From Fidelibacterota bacterium (GTDB taxonomy: Bacteria; Fidelibacterota; UBA2242): a stretch of DNA of 26,746 nucleotides. The stretch spans positions 1 through 26,746 of the forward strand of contig JAFGXZ010000279.1 of the NCBI GenBank assembly GCA_016936335.1. Reading direction: 5' to 3'. Positions 17,006 through 26,048 of this stretch are shown one piece after another. Position 1 is the first letter of the stretch. The number at the start of each line of letters is the position of its first letter. Position numbers and translations under genes: made by a program. The notes beneath the pieces were generated by a model, which did not search any database, had not been told where the DNA came from, and saw only the letters and a list, made by a program, of their open reading frames with translations.

Positions 17006-17803
17006 ATGTGTCGAAAGCTGATTATAGCACTAATTCTGTTGCCGACAGCCTGTCTGGCGGCCTTTGAGGTGCAATCGATTAATACTTCTTCAATTGCTCT
17101 GGGTTCTATTGCTTCGTTATATCCCGGTTCACAAAATCCCGCCTGTCTGTTTCAACAAAAATCTTTGGTGATGCGCGTTGATTATGCCCGATTGTACAGT
17201 CTGGCCGGTCTTGATTATTACCAGGCGGCACTGGGATGGAATTCAATAAAACGGAAAAGTGTTCGTCTTTCTTTACGAAATTTCGGGAACCCGGTTTACC
17301 AGGAAAAAACCGTTGGATTTAGCTACGGGCAAAGCCTGAAAAATATATTATCTCTTGGTATAACGGTGGACGTGTATAATATTGCTATTGCGGGATATCA
17401 AAGCTCGACAACAATTGGTCTGAGTCTTGGATCGGTATGGGATTTAAGCGAGCAAATGCAAATCGGATTATTGTTACAGAATATAAACAGTCCTTCCGTA
17501 TATAAATGTGCCGACCCTCTGCCGGAATGTTTTTCGCTGGGCGTCCGGTGTGCTCCTCTCTCAAAAATGGAATTTTGTGGTGAACTGTTTAAGGACACCG
17601 AATTCCCGTTTTCACTGCGAATGGGTACAAAAATTAAACCTTTTGACCTGATGGATTTAAAATTCGGTGTCCAGCTCAATCCGGACTGTTATTCCGGCGG
17701 TCTTTCACTGTACTGGAAAAAACTCTCCCTTGATTTTACATTTCAGCAACATCCAATACTACCTTATACCCTCTATTATGGGATTGGGTACGGTTTTAAA
17801 TGA
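17006..17803 (+). CDS. Predicted outer-membrane beta-barrel protein (PorV/UPF0164-like)
   Basis: 265 residues. A signal peptide (about 1-18, LLPTACLA cut before AFEV) is followed by alternating hydrophobic/polar strands ending in Tyr/Phe-rich segments and a terminal aromatic-Lys, as in outer-membrane barrels. The start resembles PorV/UPF0164 proteins, where an ALG...N-P-A segment follows the signal; here ALGSIASLYPGSQNPACL. Function cannot be assigned; it may be a small barrel or an accessory to the next gene, with which it overlaps by 4 bases (ATGA). The ATG lacks a Shine-Dalgarno sequence. Confidence 0.7.
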   Translation: MCRKLIIALILLPTACLAAFEVQSINTSSIALGSIASLYPGSQNPACLFQQKSLVMRVDYARLYSLAGLDYYQAALGWNSIKRKSVRLSLRNFGNPVYQEKTVGFSYGQSLKNILSLGITVDVYNIAIAGYQSSTTIGLSLGSVWDLSEQMQIGLLLQNINSPSVYKCADPLPECFSLGVRCAPLSKMEFCGELFKDTEFPFSLRMGTKIKPFDLMDLKFGVQLNPDCYSGGLSLYWKKLSLDFTFQQHPILPYTLYYGIGYGFK

Positions 17804-19614
17804 AAACACGTTTTCTCTGGATCCTGGTAATTGGCAGCCTGATTGTTTTATACGGGGAAGTGTTATCACTCGACGCATTGAATATTTCATTATTTCCGGA
17901 AGACATTTCCGAGGAAGACCTTGAAATTTATCTTGAAACATATCTCAACAATCCACTTGATTGGAACCATTGTGGTCCATCTGATATCGCGGCATTGCCT
18001 TTGAACGATGATATATTAGATAAATTACGCAGGTTAAAAAGCCGTTATCCGAACGTTACCAGCTGGCAAGAATTCCAGTCGATTTCAAAATTAGACAAAC
18101 AGGAGTTGAAAATTGTACAACTCTTTTTTATTATGGAAGAACCAGTAATTGAGCAAAAATTTCATTTTTTGAATTATACCTCTTTAAATAAGAGCAGTAC
18201 GATGGATTTAAATAAAAATTTATCCCGGGGAAAAATAACGTCTGGCCGACACTTGTCTATTGGTTTTATTGCCGAGCGGGACCGGGGCGAAAAAGCACTG
18301 TGGGATTATCGGAACTTCAGTGTGACAGTGAAACCTTTTTCCGGCCAAAGTGTCCTTGGGCTGTCATCTTTTAAATTGGATTGGGGACATGGACTGCTGT
18401 TTGCGAGAAGTAATTTGGCGTTTAAAAGTACATCGGTTGCGGGAAACATTCTGGCGGGCACGCCCCGGTTTGCTGAATATACCGGCTCTGATGAAAATCG
18501 ATATCTGCAGGGCGCTTATATCAGCCGGCAATGGAACCATCTGGGGTTGTACTCCGGTATTTCACGTCGGCAGCTTGATGCTACAATTCATGATTCAACC
18601 GTGGTGTCATTTCGTGAAACCGGTATTCACATTACAAACTCTGAGATGGCCGCAAAGGATACACTACAGGAAAATACGCTTTGTGGCGGCCTGGTATATT
18701 CAGGCAGTAGATTTCTGGGAGGAATTCTGGTATTTCAATCTTTCTATTCTTATCCGGTCTGCAATTATTTTAATCAGTCCCGGCAGAGTGGATTTTCGAT
18801 TTATCAGAAAATTAATGTAGGAAACTGGCGGTTTTCGGGTGAAATGGCAGTGTTGAATTCAAAGGAATATGCGATGATCCAGGGGTTTGTTTTTAAAGTG
18901 GATCCGTATGTGTTGGGTATTCAATATCGCTATTTTTCCGATTATTTTTCGACCCGCCTGTCTTCAGCCTTAAAGGAGTTTTCCGGTTCCGGCGGTAATG
19001 AACAGGGAATTTATATGGGATTACAGTGTAAAATTAATCAGCGCAACCGGGCCGGTGGATATATTGATTTTTATTCTCAAAACCGATCGTTTGAAAGGGG
19101 CATTGAGCCACTTCAAGGCTCGGATGCAGTACTATATCTGGATCATCGATGGCCTGACAGGCATTTTATCAATATGCGCCTGAGACGAAAATTGTTCATC
19201 GGGAGTTCAACAAAATATCAGACGACAATCTCGGCAAAATATTTTTTTCAAAAAAATGTTTCAGTGTCGTTCCGAGGTATTGTTAATGACATTGAAAACA
19301 ATCGAGGTGTGGGAACAAGTGTTTCATTATCTGTAAGTGAAATTAAAACCATGGAGATCACAGCGGGCACAACGCAATTTTACTCGCCGGTCTATAATAC
19401 CAGAATTTATCTCTATGAACCAGGGATTCCATTACGTTTCAATATGGTTTCACTTTATGGAACCGGTTATCGTTACTTTATAATAATTCAGAACCATTTT
19501 CGAAATGATATTGTGGTCGCGTTATCTATAAAAACTCAGGCCCGGCGCCTGATTACAGAATCAGTGTTTTCCAAAACTTTTCTGGTCGAATTCCAGATGG
19601 TGGTTGATTTATGA
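17800..19614 (+). CDS. Helix-hairpin-helix plus outer-membrane barrel protein
   Basis: 604 residues. Signal peptide (about 1-23), then a ComEA-like helix-hairpin-helix region (about 36-112) including NPLDWNHCGPSDIAALPL and a second hairpin at TSWQEFQSISKLD, then about 480 residues of beta-strands with many aromatic girdle residues (for example FKLDWGHGLLFARS at about 188-201). The order HHH then barrel occurs in proteins I associate with Bacteroidetes/Chlorobi relatives, often annotated as DNA-uptake-like; HHH domains bind DNA in ComEA. Whether this one binds DNA or is an export/assembly component is unknown. It is translationally coupled to the preceding barrel gene, which suggests a shared complex. 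Confidence 0.72.
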   Translation: MKTRFLWILVIGSLIVLYGEVLSLDALNISLFPEDISEEDLEIYLETYLNNPLDWNHCGPSDIAALPLNDDILDKLRRLKSRYPNVTSWQEFQSISKLDKQELKIVQLFFIMEEPVIEQKFHFLNYTSLNKSSTMDLNKNLSRGKITSGRHLSIGFIAERDRGEKALWDYRNFSVTVKPFSGQSVLGLSSFKLDWGHGLLFARSNLAFKSTSVAGNILAGTPRFAEYTGSDENRYLQGAYISRQWNHLGLYSGISRRQLDATIHDSTVVSFRETGIHITNSEMAAKDTLQENTLCGGLVYSGSRFLGGILVFQSFYSYPVCNYFNQSRQSGFSIYQKINVGNWRFSGEMAVLNSKEYAMIQGFVFKVDPYVLGIQYRYFSDYFSTRLSSALKEFSGSGGNEQGIYMGLQCKINQRNRAGGYIDFYSQNRSFERGIEPLQGSDAVLYLDHRWPDRHFINMRLRRKLFIGSSTKYQTTISAKYFFQKNVSVSFRGIVNDIENNRGVGTSVSLSVSEIKTMEITAGTTQFYSPVYNTRIYLYEPGIPLRFNMVSLYGTGYRYFIIIQNHFRNDIVVALSIKTQARRLITESVFSKTFLVEFQMVVDL

Positions 19615-19645
19615 GGTGTTAGTTCGTAATTTCCCCCCGATTGTA

Positions 19646-21205
19646 ATGAAGATAAAATTATTTATACTATTCATAATATTGTCAGAGATGCTAACCGGTT
19701 CGGTATCGGAAAAACTCGTTATCAGTTCTCCGCCGCTTAAGAATACGGACCAACTGATTACAGTTTTAACGGTTGAGAAAACCCGATATCTGTCAGCCCA
19801 GGACTTTGCGGCGGCGTTCGGGGTTCGAATATATTACCGCAAAGAGAGCGGTAAAATCGTCTTTTTCTTTAAAAATAATAAAATCAAGTTGACGGTCAAT
19901 AATTCATTTTTAATGTTTGATGCTCAGATATTTCAGATGCCTCTCCCGGCGGTACTGATTGATGATCAGGTATTCGTACCAGCGGTTTCGTTTTTAACAT
20001 TGGTCAAACAATATACACTTCCTGATTTACAATATACAATATCAGAGACAACCGATTCCCTCTATGTTAATGAAAACCGAATTAATCATTTTGACCGGCC
20101 GAAGACCACTGGGGGAACAATAGCAGGCATTACGGAGCTGACAGGCATTCGCTTTGAAGAAAAAGCCAACGGTGTGGCAATTCGAATCAATGCGCCGGGT
20201 ACGTTCACAGATGCCGACTTTTCAAGTTTTTTTAAAGGCGAAGAGTGGTTTTATTTGACTATCTATGGTGCCTCGTGCGATTCCTCCCGGCTGTCCTCGG
20301 TTTTCCCGACGAATTCAATTCAAAAAGTTGTTGCAATTCCAACCGGCAGCTCGGTCCAGATCGGTTTTCAGTTGAACCGGCAATTTAAATCCGCCGATGT
20401 TCATTTCGATATGCGGACCAGCGAAATTCTGCTCTCCCTGTTTTTACCACTGAACCGTGATATTAAACGCAAGATTGAAGAGGCTAAGACCGCCTGGATT
20501 ATTGATACTATTGTTCTTGATCCCGGTCATGGTGGCAAGGACCCGGGGACTCCCGGGCGTTGGGGGTACATGCATGAAAAAGACATTGTCCTAGACGTTG
20601 CCTTGAGGGTCGGCAGGCTATTGGAGAAAAACAAGAAAATCAAGGTTGTTTACACGCGCAAAACAGATGAATTTATTCCCATTTGGAAACGATCTGAAAT
20701 TGCCAATCAAGCCAACGGAAAACTGTTTATCAGTCTTCATGTTAATGCAACAAAAAATATCTCTAACGCGGAGGGTCTGGAATTTTACCTGCTGCGCCCC
20801 GGAAGATCTGAGGAAGCCATAAAAATCGCAGAGACTGAAAATTCCGTTATTCATCTTGAAGATGATGAAGACAAGCTTAAATATCAGGGTTATGATGATA
20901 TTACCAATATTCTGGCGAACATGGTACATTCGACAAATATGAAAGACAGTGAACTTCTGGCCAGTATTCATTCCCGGAATTTTACCCAGATGGTTGCCCA
21001 AAAGAACCGGGGCGTGAAACAGGCCGGTTTCTACGTGCTTGTCGGGGCAGACATGCCCAAGCTGCTTTGCGAACTCGGTTATAATACCAACAAAGAAGAA
21101 GCCAGAAAACTGAACAATCCCAAGCACCGCCAGAAAATGGCTGAGGCGATTTATAAAAGTATAATAGAGTTTAAGGAGTTAAGTGATAAAACCATCTCCC
21201 GCTAA
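19646..21205 (+). CDS. N-acetylmuramoyl-L-alanine amidase (Amidase_3) with N-terminal AMIN/copper-amine-oxidase-N-like region
   Basis: 519 residues from ATG 19646, chosen because it gives a proper signal peptide (about 1-21); TTG 19604 or GTG 19616 upstream would add up to 14 residues and overlap the previous gene. Residues about 30-145 resemble the beta-rich Cu-amine-oxidase-N/stalk domain, about 160-270 an AMIN-like domain, and 285-505 the zinc amidase: H295 in DPGHGG, E311, H365 in SLHVNA and E476 in LCELGYNTN, all intact. It would cleave the lactyl-Ala bond of peptidoglycan in the periplasm, for example at septa. Its end overlaps murI by 23 bases, joining wall cleavage with D-glutamate supply. 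Confidence 0.92.
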   Translation: MKIKLFILFIILSEMLTGSVSEKLVISSPPLKNTDQLITVLTVEKTRYLSAQDFAAAFGVRIYYRKESGKIVFFFKNNKIKLTVNNSFLMFDAQIFQMPLPAVLIDDQVFVPAVSFLTLVKQYTLPDLQYTISETTDSLYVNENRINHFDRPKTTGGTIAGITELTGIRFEEKANGVAIRINAPGTFTDADFSSFFKGEEWFYLTIYGASCDSSRLSSVFPTNSIQKVVAIPTGSSVQIGFQLNRQFKSADVHFDMRTSEILLSLFLPLNRDIKRKIEEAKTAWIIDTIVLDPGHGGKDPGTPGRWGYMHEKDIVLDVALRVGRLLEKNKKIKVVYTRKTDEFIPIWKRSEIANQANGKLFISLHVNATKNISNAEGLEFYLLRPGRSEEAIKIAETENSVIHLEDDEDKLKYQGYDDITNILANMVHSTNMKDSELLASIHSRNFTQMVAQKNRGVKQAGFYVLVGADMPKLLCELGYNTNKEEARKLNNPKHRQKMAEAIYKSIIEFKELSDKTISR

Positions 21206-22022
21206 TCTTGATTTGAAAAACAGACCCATCGGGGTATTCGATTCCGGTCTGGGCGGATTAACCGTTGTTAATCAGTTGATGCATTATCTTCCGCAGGAAT
21301 CCATTATCTATTTCGGCGATACGGCCCGGGTTCCTTACGGTACAAAAAGTCCGGAAACAATCCGGAAGTTTGCTATTCAAATCACCCAGTATTTACAGTC
21401 CCAAGGTGTAAAATTCATCGTAGTGGCATGTAATACTGTATCCAGTGTCGCCATGGAAAATGTTATTGAACTCAGCTCTGTTCCGGTGATCGGTGTTATC
21501 CAGCCGGGGGCCCGGGCGGCGCTGGAAAAAAGTAAAATCCGGCGTATCGGTGTTATTGGAACAAGTGCTACTGTAGCTGCAGGCAAGTACAATTCGGTGC
21601 TATTATCAATGGCGCCGGATGTGGCGGTTTTTTCCCAGGCCTGTCCCCTTTTTGTACCGTTGGTGGAAGAGGGTTGGATTGATTCCGAAGTAACGGAAAT
21701 GGTTGCCCGGATTTATCTGGAATCCTTAATGCGGCAGAGCATCGATACCTTGATTCTGGGCTGTACTCATTATCCGATCATTAAAGAAACCATCAAAAAG
21801 GTAGTTGATGGCGACGTTGAAATTGTTGACAGTGCGATTCAAACCGCACTCGAGGTCCGTGAAGTATTGTCCTCAAAAAATTTACTGAATGCTTCCGGAA
21901 CGCCGCCTAAATATCAGTTTTATGTCAGTGATTTCCCCCAAAAGTTTGAAGATATTGCCCGCCGATTACTCGGTCAGACACCAGAAAACATCCGCCGGAT
22001 TTCTCTCGATGATTGTGTCTAA
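21183..22022 (+). CDS. murI: Glutamate racemase
   Basis: 279 residues, start GTG with AAGGAGTT about 8 bases upstream. MurI makes D-glutamate for peptidoglycan. Seen: GVFDSGLGGLTV at 17-28 (D20, S21), the catalytic cysteines C83 in VACNT and C194 in GCTHYP, and H196. Length is normal. The last base of its stop is the first base of the folC ATG (TAATG). Confidence 0.97.
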   Translation: MIKPSPANLDLKNRPIGVFDSGLGGLTVVNQLMHYLPQESIIYFGDTARVPYGTKSPETIRKFAIQITQYLQSQGVKFIVVACNTVSSVAMENVIELSSVPVIGVIQPGARAALEKSKIRRIGVIGTSATVAAGKYNSVLLSMAPDVAVFSQACPLFVPLVEEGWIDSEVTEMVARIYLESLMRQSIDTLILGCTHYPIIKETIKKVVDGDVEIVDSAIQTALEVREVLSSKNLLNASGTPPKYQFYVSDFPQKFEDIARRLLGQTPENIRRISLDDCV

Positions 22023-23320
22023 TGAATCTCCCCGATAATAAAAACCCGCTTCAACCGAAGCTGGATTATTTATATGCCCTCGACGGTAAAGGTATTAAAC
22101 CGGGTTTGAAGAGGATATTGGAATTTCTGAACCGTATTGGCAATCCTCAAAAACAGTTAAACGCGATTCATGTCGCCGGGACAAACGGTAAGGGCAGCAC
22201 CTGTGCAATGTTATCGTCGGTGTTAAGGGCTACGGGTCTCAAGGTTGGTCTGTACACGTCACCCCATTTGGTTCATTTTAATGAACGGATTCGAATCAAT
22301 GGAAATAAAATCAGTGATGCTGAAATTATCGGTTTTTTGGACAAATACCAAACTGTCATTGAAAATGTTGATTCCACCTTTTTTGAAACCACAACCGCCC
22401 TGGCCTTTGATTATTTTCAAAAAAATGCCGTCGATATTGCAATTCTGGAAACGGGATTGGGCGGCCGCTTTGATGCAACAAATGTTGTAACTCCGTTACT
22501 ATCGATCATAACACCCATTGGGAAGGACCACGAAATATTTTTAGGCAACACACTGGCTAAAATTGCACTGGAAAAAGCAGGCATAATAAAACCCGGGATC
22601 CCGGTTATTTCTGCTAAGCAACGCCCGCAGCTCCGGCAAATTCTAGAAAATGAGGCACAAAAAAATTGCTGTCCGTTCGTTTATGCTCCGGATTGTTGTC
22701 AAATTACAATACGTAAGCAATTTGATGATCGGCAATCTATTACAATTAAATCGGATAAATTTCATTTTGATGAACTTATTTTCCCGTTAATAGGTGATCA
22801 TCAACTGGTAAATTTAAAAACGGTGATAGCTGCATTGAATAATTTGCATATGCTTAAAATTACTCCTTACGCTGTTGAATCAGGTATTGCTTCAACCTGC
22901 TGGCACGGACGCCTTGAACGGCTTTCCCGGAATCCCTTGGTTTATTATGATGTTGGCCATAATTTGCACGGGATTCGACAAATTGCACAAACTCTCGAAA
23001 AAACGTTTCCCGGGAAGAAATTTAAATTGCTGATTGCGATGGGACAGTATAAAAATATTGACTCACTGGGGAAGCTGCTGTCGAAAATTATTGATGAAGT
23101 TTTTGTCTCGGAAATACCGGGCGGTCAATCAATTCCCGCAATAACATTAGCTGCCATTGTGAAACGCGATTTACCCGCTGTGACCATAAATATCGAACCC
23201 GATCTGAACTTGTCACTTCGGCGAATCATGACGTCTTTTGGGGCCACTGACCGGTTGCTGATTTTAGGCAGTCATTATTTTGCACCAGTGATTTATGATT
23301 TTTTTAAAATAAATGTTTGA
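22022..23320 (+). CDS. folC: Folylpolyglutamate / dihydrofolate synthase
   Basis: 432 residues from ATG 22022, preferred over TTG 22013 because it overlaps the murI stop as TAATG. It belongs to the Mur ligase family: P-loop HVAGTNGKGST at 50-60, an ETGLGGRFDATN segment, GDHQLVN (normally GxHQxxN) and WHGRLE followed by YDVGHNLHG, close to the usual D-x-A-H-N motif. It adds glutamate to dihydropteroate and/or folates. Mono- or bifunctionality cannot be told from sequence. No terminator is obvious before rho. Confidence 0.94.
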   Translation: MNLPDNKNPLQPKLDYLYALDGKGIKPGLKRILEFLNRIGNPQKQLNAIHVAGTNGKGSTCAMLSSVLRATGLKVGLYTSPHLVHFNERIRINGNKISDAEIIGFLDKYQTVIENVDSTFFETTTALAFDYFQKNAVDIAILETGLGGRFDATNVVTPLLSIITPIGKDHEIFLGNTLAKIALEKAGIIKPGIPVISAKQRPQLRQILENEAQKNCCPFVYAPDCCQITIRKQFDDRQSITIKSDKFHFDELIFPLIGDHQLVNLKTVIAALNNLHMLKITPYAVESGIASTCWHGRLERLSRNPLVYYDVGHNLHGIRQIAQTLEKTFPGKKFKLLIAMGQYKNIDSLGKLLSKIIDEVFVSEIPGGQSIPAITLAAIVKRDLPAVTINIEPDLNLSLRRIMTSFGATDRLLILGSHYFAPVIYDFFKINV

Positions 23321-23344
23321 CAATAACGGAATAGTAGTTAAATT
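23317..23344 (+). promoter_or_regulatory. Possible promoter of rho
   Basis: TTGACA (23317-23322), 16-base spacer, TAAATT (23339-23344), starting inside the last codons of folC. It would leave a leader of about 85 bases before the rho ATG. Rho genes often autoregulate through their leader, but I see no defined structure here. Confidence 0.4.
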
Positions 23345-23435
23345 TTTTAAGTGTGAATTTTAGGCCGCGTTTTTAGACCTACCAACTTTATGAAAATCAC
23401 TTTTAAACTTATTCTATTAATATAGGGAATTAATA

Positions 23436-24695
23436 ATGGAGAAAGAATTGACGATTACGTCGCTTCAATCTATGAAGATTAAAGATCTAACGGATATGGC
23501 CGTTAAACTGGAGATTCCGGAACATACTGGTTTAAAGAAAATAGACCTGATCAATAAGATTCTGGAAGCGAATGCCAAAAAAGAGGGACGAATATTTTCT
23601 CAGGGTGTTCTACAGGTTATGGATGAAGGCTACGGATTTCTTCGTTCGGAAGAATTCAGTTATTTATCCGGTCCCGATGATGTGTATATTTCGCCATCAC
23701 AGATCAAACGATTTGGATTAAGGACCGGCCATATTGTTTCCGGTCAGATCCGGCCACCGAAAGACAACGAACGATTTTTCGCATTACTCAGAGTTGACGC
23801 GGTTAATATGATGAACCCGGAAGAGGTAAAATCCAAGAAACCTTTCGACAGTCTGACCCCGCTTTACCCCGAAAGCCGGGTACAATTGGAAACTGACGGG
23901 AAAAACCTCTCCATGCGTGTGATGGATCTGCTTTGTCCGATCGGCAAAGGCCAAAGAGGGTTGATTGTAGCCCAGCCCAAAACCGGTAAAACGATTCTCC
24001 TACAGCAGATTGCCAACAGTATTACCACTAATCACCCGGAAATTATTCTGATCGTTCTCCTGATTGACGAGCGCCCGGAAGAGGTTACGGATATGGAACG
24101 GTCGGTTAAAGCCGAAGTGGTTAGTTCGACCTTCGATGAACCGCCGGAACGTCATGTCCAGGTTTCCGATATGGTATTGGAAAAGGCCAAACGCCTGGTA
24201 GAGCTAGGCTTTCACGTGGTGATTTTGCTCGATAGTATTACCCGGCTTGCCCGGGCTCATAACGCGGTTGTACCCCACAGTGGAAAAATTCTTTCCGGCG
24301 GTATTGACGCCAACGCACTCCACCGACCGAAACGATTTTTCGGTTCAGCCCGAAACATCGAACAGGGCGGCAGCCTGACAATTATTGCCACGGCATTAAT
24401 TGATACCGGCAGCCGTATGGACGATGTGATTTTTGAAGAGTTTAAAGGAACCGGTAATATGGAACTGGTGCTGGATCGGCGCCTCAGCGACCGGCGTGTT
24501 TTTCCGTCGATAGATGTGAACCGGTCTGGAACCCGTAAAGAGGAACTGCTGATGTCATCGGCGGAACTTGCTCGGGTCTGGGTGTTGCGGAAATTGCTCA
24601 GTGAAATGAATCCCGTTGAGGCTATGGAGTTTCTGCTGGAGCGAATGAAACGGGCGAACAGCAACCGTGAATTTCTTAAATCCATGAATCAGTAG
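23436..24695 (+). CDS. rho: Transcription termination factor Rho
   Basis: 419 residues, standard length without large insertions. Rho-N domain (about 8-48), the cold-shock-like RNA-binding domain (about 52-125, GYGFLR at 65-70), and the ATPase: Walker A PKTGKT at 181-186, LLIDERPEE near 208-216, Walker B VILLDS with D266, the Q-loop region ALHRPKRF and GTGNMELV near 338-345. It is a hexameric RNA helicase that terminates transcripts lacking intrinsic terminators. The ribosome site is weak (AGGGAA). Two recognisable intrinsic terminators in the window indicate both modes are used. Confidence 0.98.
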   Translation: MEKELTITSLQSMKIKDLTDMAVKLEIPEHTGLKKIDLINKILEANAKKEGRIFSQGVLQVMDEGYGFLRSEEFSYLSGPDDVYISPSQIKRFGLRTGHIVSGQIRPPKDNERFFALLRVDAVNMMNPEEVKSKKPFDSLTPLYPESRVQLETDGKNLSMRVMDLLCPIGKGQRGLIVAQPKTGKTILLQQIANSITTNHPEIILIVLLIDERPEEVTDMERSVKAEVVSSTFDEPPERHVQVSDMVLEKAKRLVELGFHVVILLDSITRLARAHNAVVPHSGKILSGGIDANALHRPKRFFGSARNIEQGGSLTIIATALIDTGSRMDDVIFEEFKGTGNMELVLDRRLSDRRVFPSIDVNRSGTRKEELLMSSAELARVWVLRKLLSEMNPVEAMEFLLERMKRANSNREFLKSMNQ

Positions 24696-24730
24696 ACGTG
24701 GTTATCACGGAAAGCGGCGGATTTATTCAC

Positions 24731-24760
24731 TTGATTTTTTAGACATTAGCGTTGTATATT
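24731..24760 (+). promoter_or_regulatory. Predicted promoter of rpmE
   Basis: TTGATT (24731-24736), 18-base spacer, TATATT (24755-24760). The -10 continues as TATATTTG, which also fits the TAnnTTTG element described for Bacteroidetes promoters. The leader is about 35 bases with AAGGA before the rpmE ATG. Confidence 0.5.
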
Positions 24761-24801
24761 TGCACGCTTTATACAATGATGACTTAGAGTAAGGATCTCA
24801 C

Positions 24802-25014
24802 ATGAAATCGGATATACATCCAAAATACGAAAAATGCACCGTAAGTTGTGCATGCGGGAATACATTTGAAACCCGGTCAACGACCGGCGATCTGAAAGTT
24901 GAAATTTGTTCAGCCTGTCACCCCTTTTTTACCGGGAAACAGAAGCTGATTGATTCAGCCGGGCGGATTGAGAAATTCAACCGTAAGTATAATCGCCCCA
25001 CAGAAAAGGGTTAG
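24802..25014 (+). CDS. rpmE: 50S ribosomal protein L31, zinc-binding form
   Basis: 70 residues, essentially co-linear with E. coli L31: DIHPKY at the start, C16 and C18 in SCACGN, C36 and C39 in CSACHPFFTGKQ, and a basic tail FNRKYNRP. The four cysteines mark the zinc-containing form as opposed to the Zur-regulated cysteine-free paralogue. The gene has its own predicted promoter and an intrinsic terminator 16 bases past its stop. Confidence 0.98.
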   Translation: MKSDIHPKYEKCTVSCACGNTFETRSTTGDLKVEICSACHPFFTGKQKLIDSAGRIEKFNRKYNRPTEKG

Positions 25015-25029
25015 CAATCCAAATAAATA

Positions 25030-25070
25030 TAGCGACGTCTTCTTTCGTTGGAAGGGGTCGCTATTTTTTT
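25030..25070 (+). terminator. Intrinsic terminator after rpmE
   Basis: TAGCGAC (25030-25036) pairs with GTCGCTA (25057-25063); an inner CTTC/GAAG pairing strengthens the stem. A run of seven T follows at once. It ends about 10 bases before the ATG of the next gene, so it could also act as an attenuator for that gene. Confidence 0.85.
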
Positions 25071-25080
25071 GTGTAAAACT

Positions 25081-26037
25081 ATGAATAAAAAAATACTCGT
25101 TGGCGGACAGGCAGTAATTGAAGGCGTGATGATGCGAGTGCCTGGCGCATACGCTACGGCAGTTCGGAAACCGGATGGTGCAATTGAAACGAAACGGCAC
25201 GAATTTACGTCTGTAACAGAAAAGATACCATTATTGAAACGCCCGATTTTCCGGGGAATGGTTTCGCTGTTTGAATCATTAAAAATAGGGCTGGGCACAT
25301 TGCAGTTTTCCGCAGATGTGGCCATTCAGGCCGAAGAGCAGGCCCAGGGGAAGGAGCATAAGGAAGAAAACAAACTTGTTTCCGGATTGACAATGGCTTT
25401 TGCTTTGCTGCTTGGATTTGTCCTGTTTGGATTTTTACCTCTGTACATTACAACAGAATTGCTGAACATTGAAAAAAAGGCCTTTGCATTTAATATAGTC
25501 GCCGGACTGTGGCGGATTGGTTTTTTTCTGGTATACCTATGGGTAATTTCGCTGATGAAGGATATACAGCGGCTTTTTCAATATCATGGCGCCGAGCATA
25601 AAATCGTTTTTACCTTTGAAAACGGTGATGATCTGACCATAGAGAACAGCCGAAAGTTTGAAACCTTTCATCCCCGTTGTGGCACCAGTTTTATTTTTAT
25701 TGTTTTATTATCGTCGATCCTGATGTTTGCTTTAATTGATACGGCAATTATTGCCATTGTAGGCAATATTACACTTCCGATGCGTCTGATTTTTCACCTG
25801 TTGATGATGCCGGTGGTTGCCGGAGTGGGCTATGAGTTTTTAAAAGTGACCTCTAAACATCAAAATTCCTGGTGGGGCCGCAGTCTGTCTGCGCCGGGTT
25901 TATGGCTGCAGCGGATTACAACAAAACCACCCAGCGATGAACAACTGGAAGTGGCAATTATTGCTCTTAAGACGGCCTTTGGTGATTCTTTTGATAAATA
26001 TGTTGGTCAAAAATTTATCGCGGAAGCGGTTGAGTAA
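25081..26037 (+). CDS. DUF1385-family (YqhQ-like) membrane protein
   Basis: 318 residues from ATG 25081. An upstream in-frame TTG at 25048 lies inside the terminator hairpin and is rejected. Family signatures: GGQAVIEGVMMR at 8-19, QYHGAEHK (H169, E172, H173) and FHPRCGTSF near 196-204 (H197, C200). Membrane segments fall at about 102-122, 137-158, 203-225 and 230-255. The conserved His/Cys/Glu cluster on a membrane protein suggests a metal site, but no reaction is established that I can name. The order rpmE-DUF1385-prfA is widely conserved. No Shine-Dalgarno sequence; expression may rely on readthrough of the terminator. Confidence 0.88.
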   Translation: MNKKILVGGQAVIEGVMMRVPGAYATAVRKPDGAIETKRHEFTSVTEKIPLLKRPIFRGMVSLFESLKIGLGTLQFSADVAIQAEEQAQGKEHKEENKLVSGLTMAFALLLGFVLFGFLPLYITTELLNIEKKAFAFNIVAGLWRIGFFLVYLWVISLMKDIQRLFQYHGAEHKIVFTFENGDDLTIENSRKFETFHPRCGTSFIFIVLLSSILMFALIDTAIIAIVGNITLPMRLIFHLLMMPVVAGVGYEFLKVTSKHQNSWWGRSLSAPGLWLQRITTKPPSDEQLEVAIIALKTAFGDSFDKYVGQKFIAEAVE

Positions 26038-26048
26038 ATGGTAATTTT

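Noticed and set aside
20618..21127. Open minus-strand frame of 169 codons
   Set aside because: It lies wholly antisense to the zinc amidase domain with intact catalytic residues.
25048..25080. TTG start adding 11 residues to the DUF1385 protein
   Set aside because: It falls inside the terminator stem-loop; the family begins near the GGQAVIEG motif just after ATG 25081.
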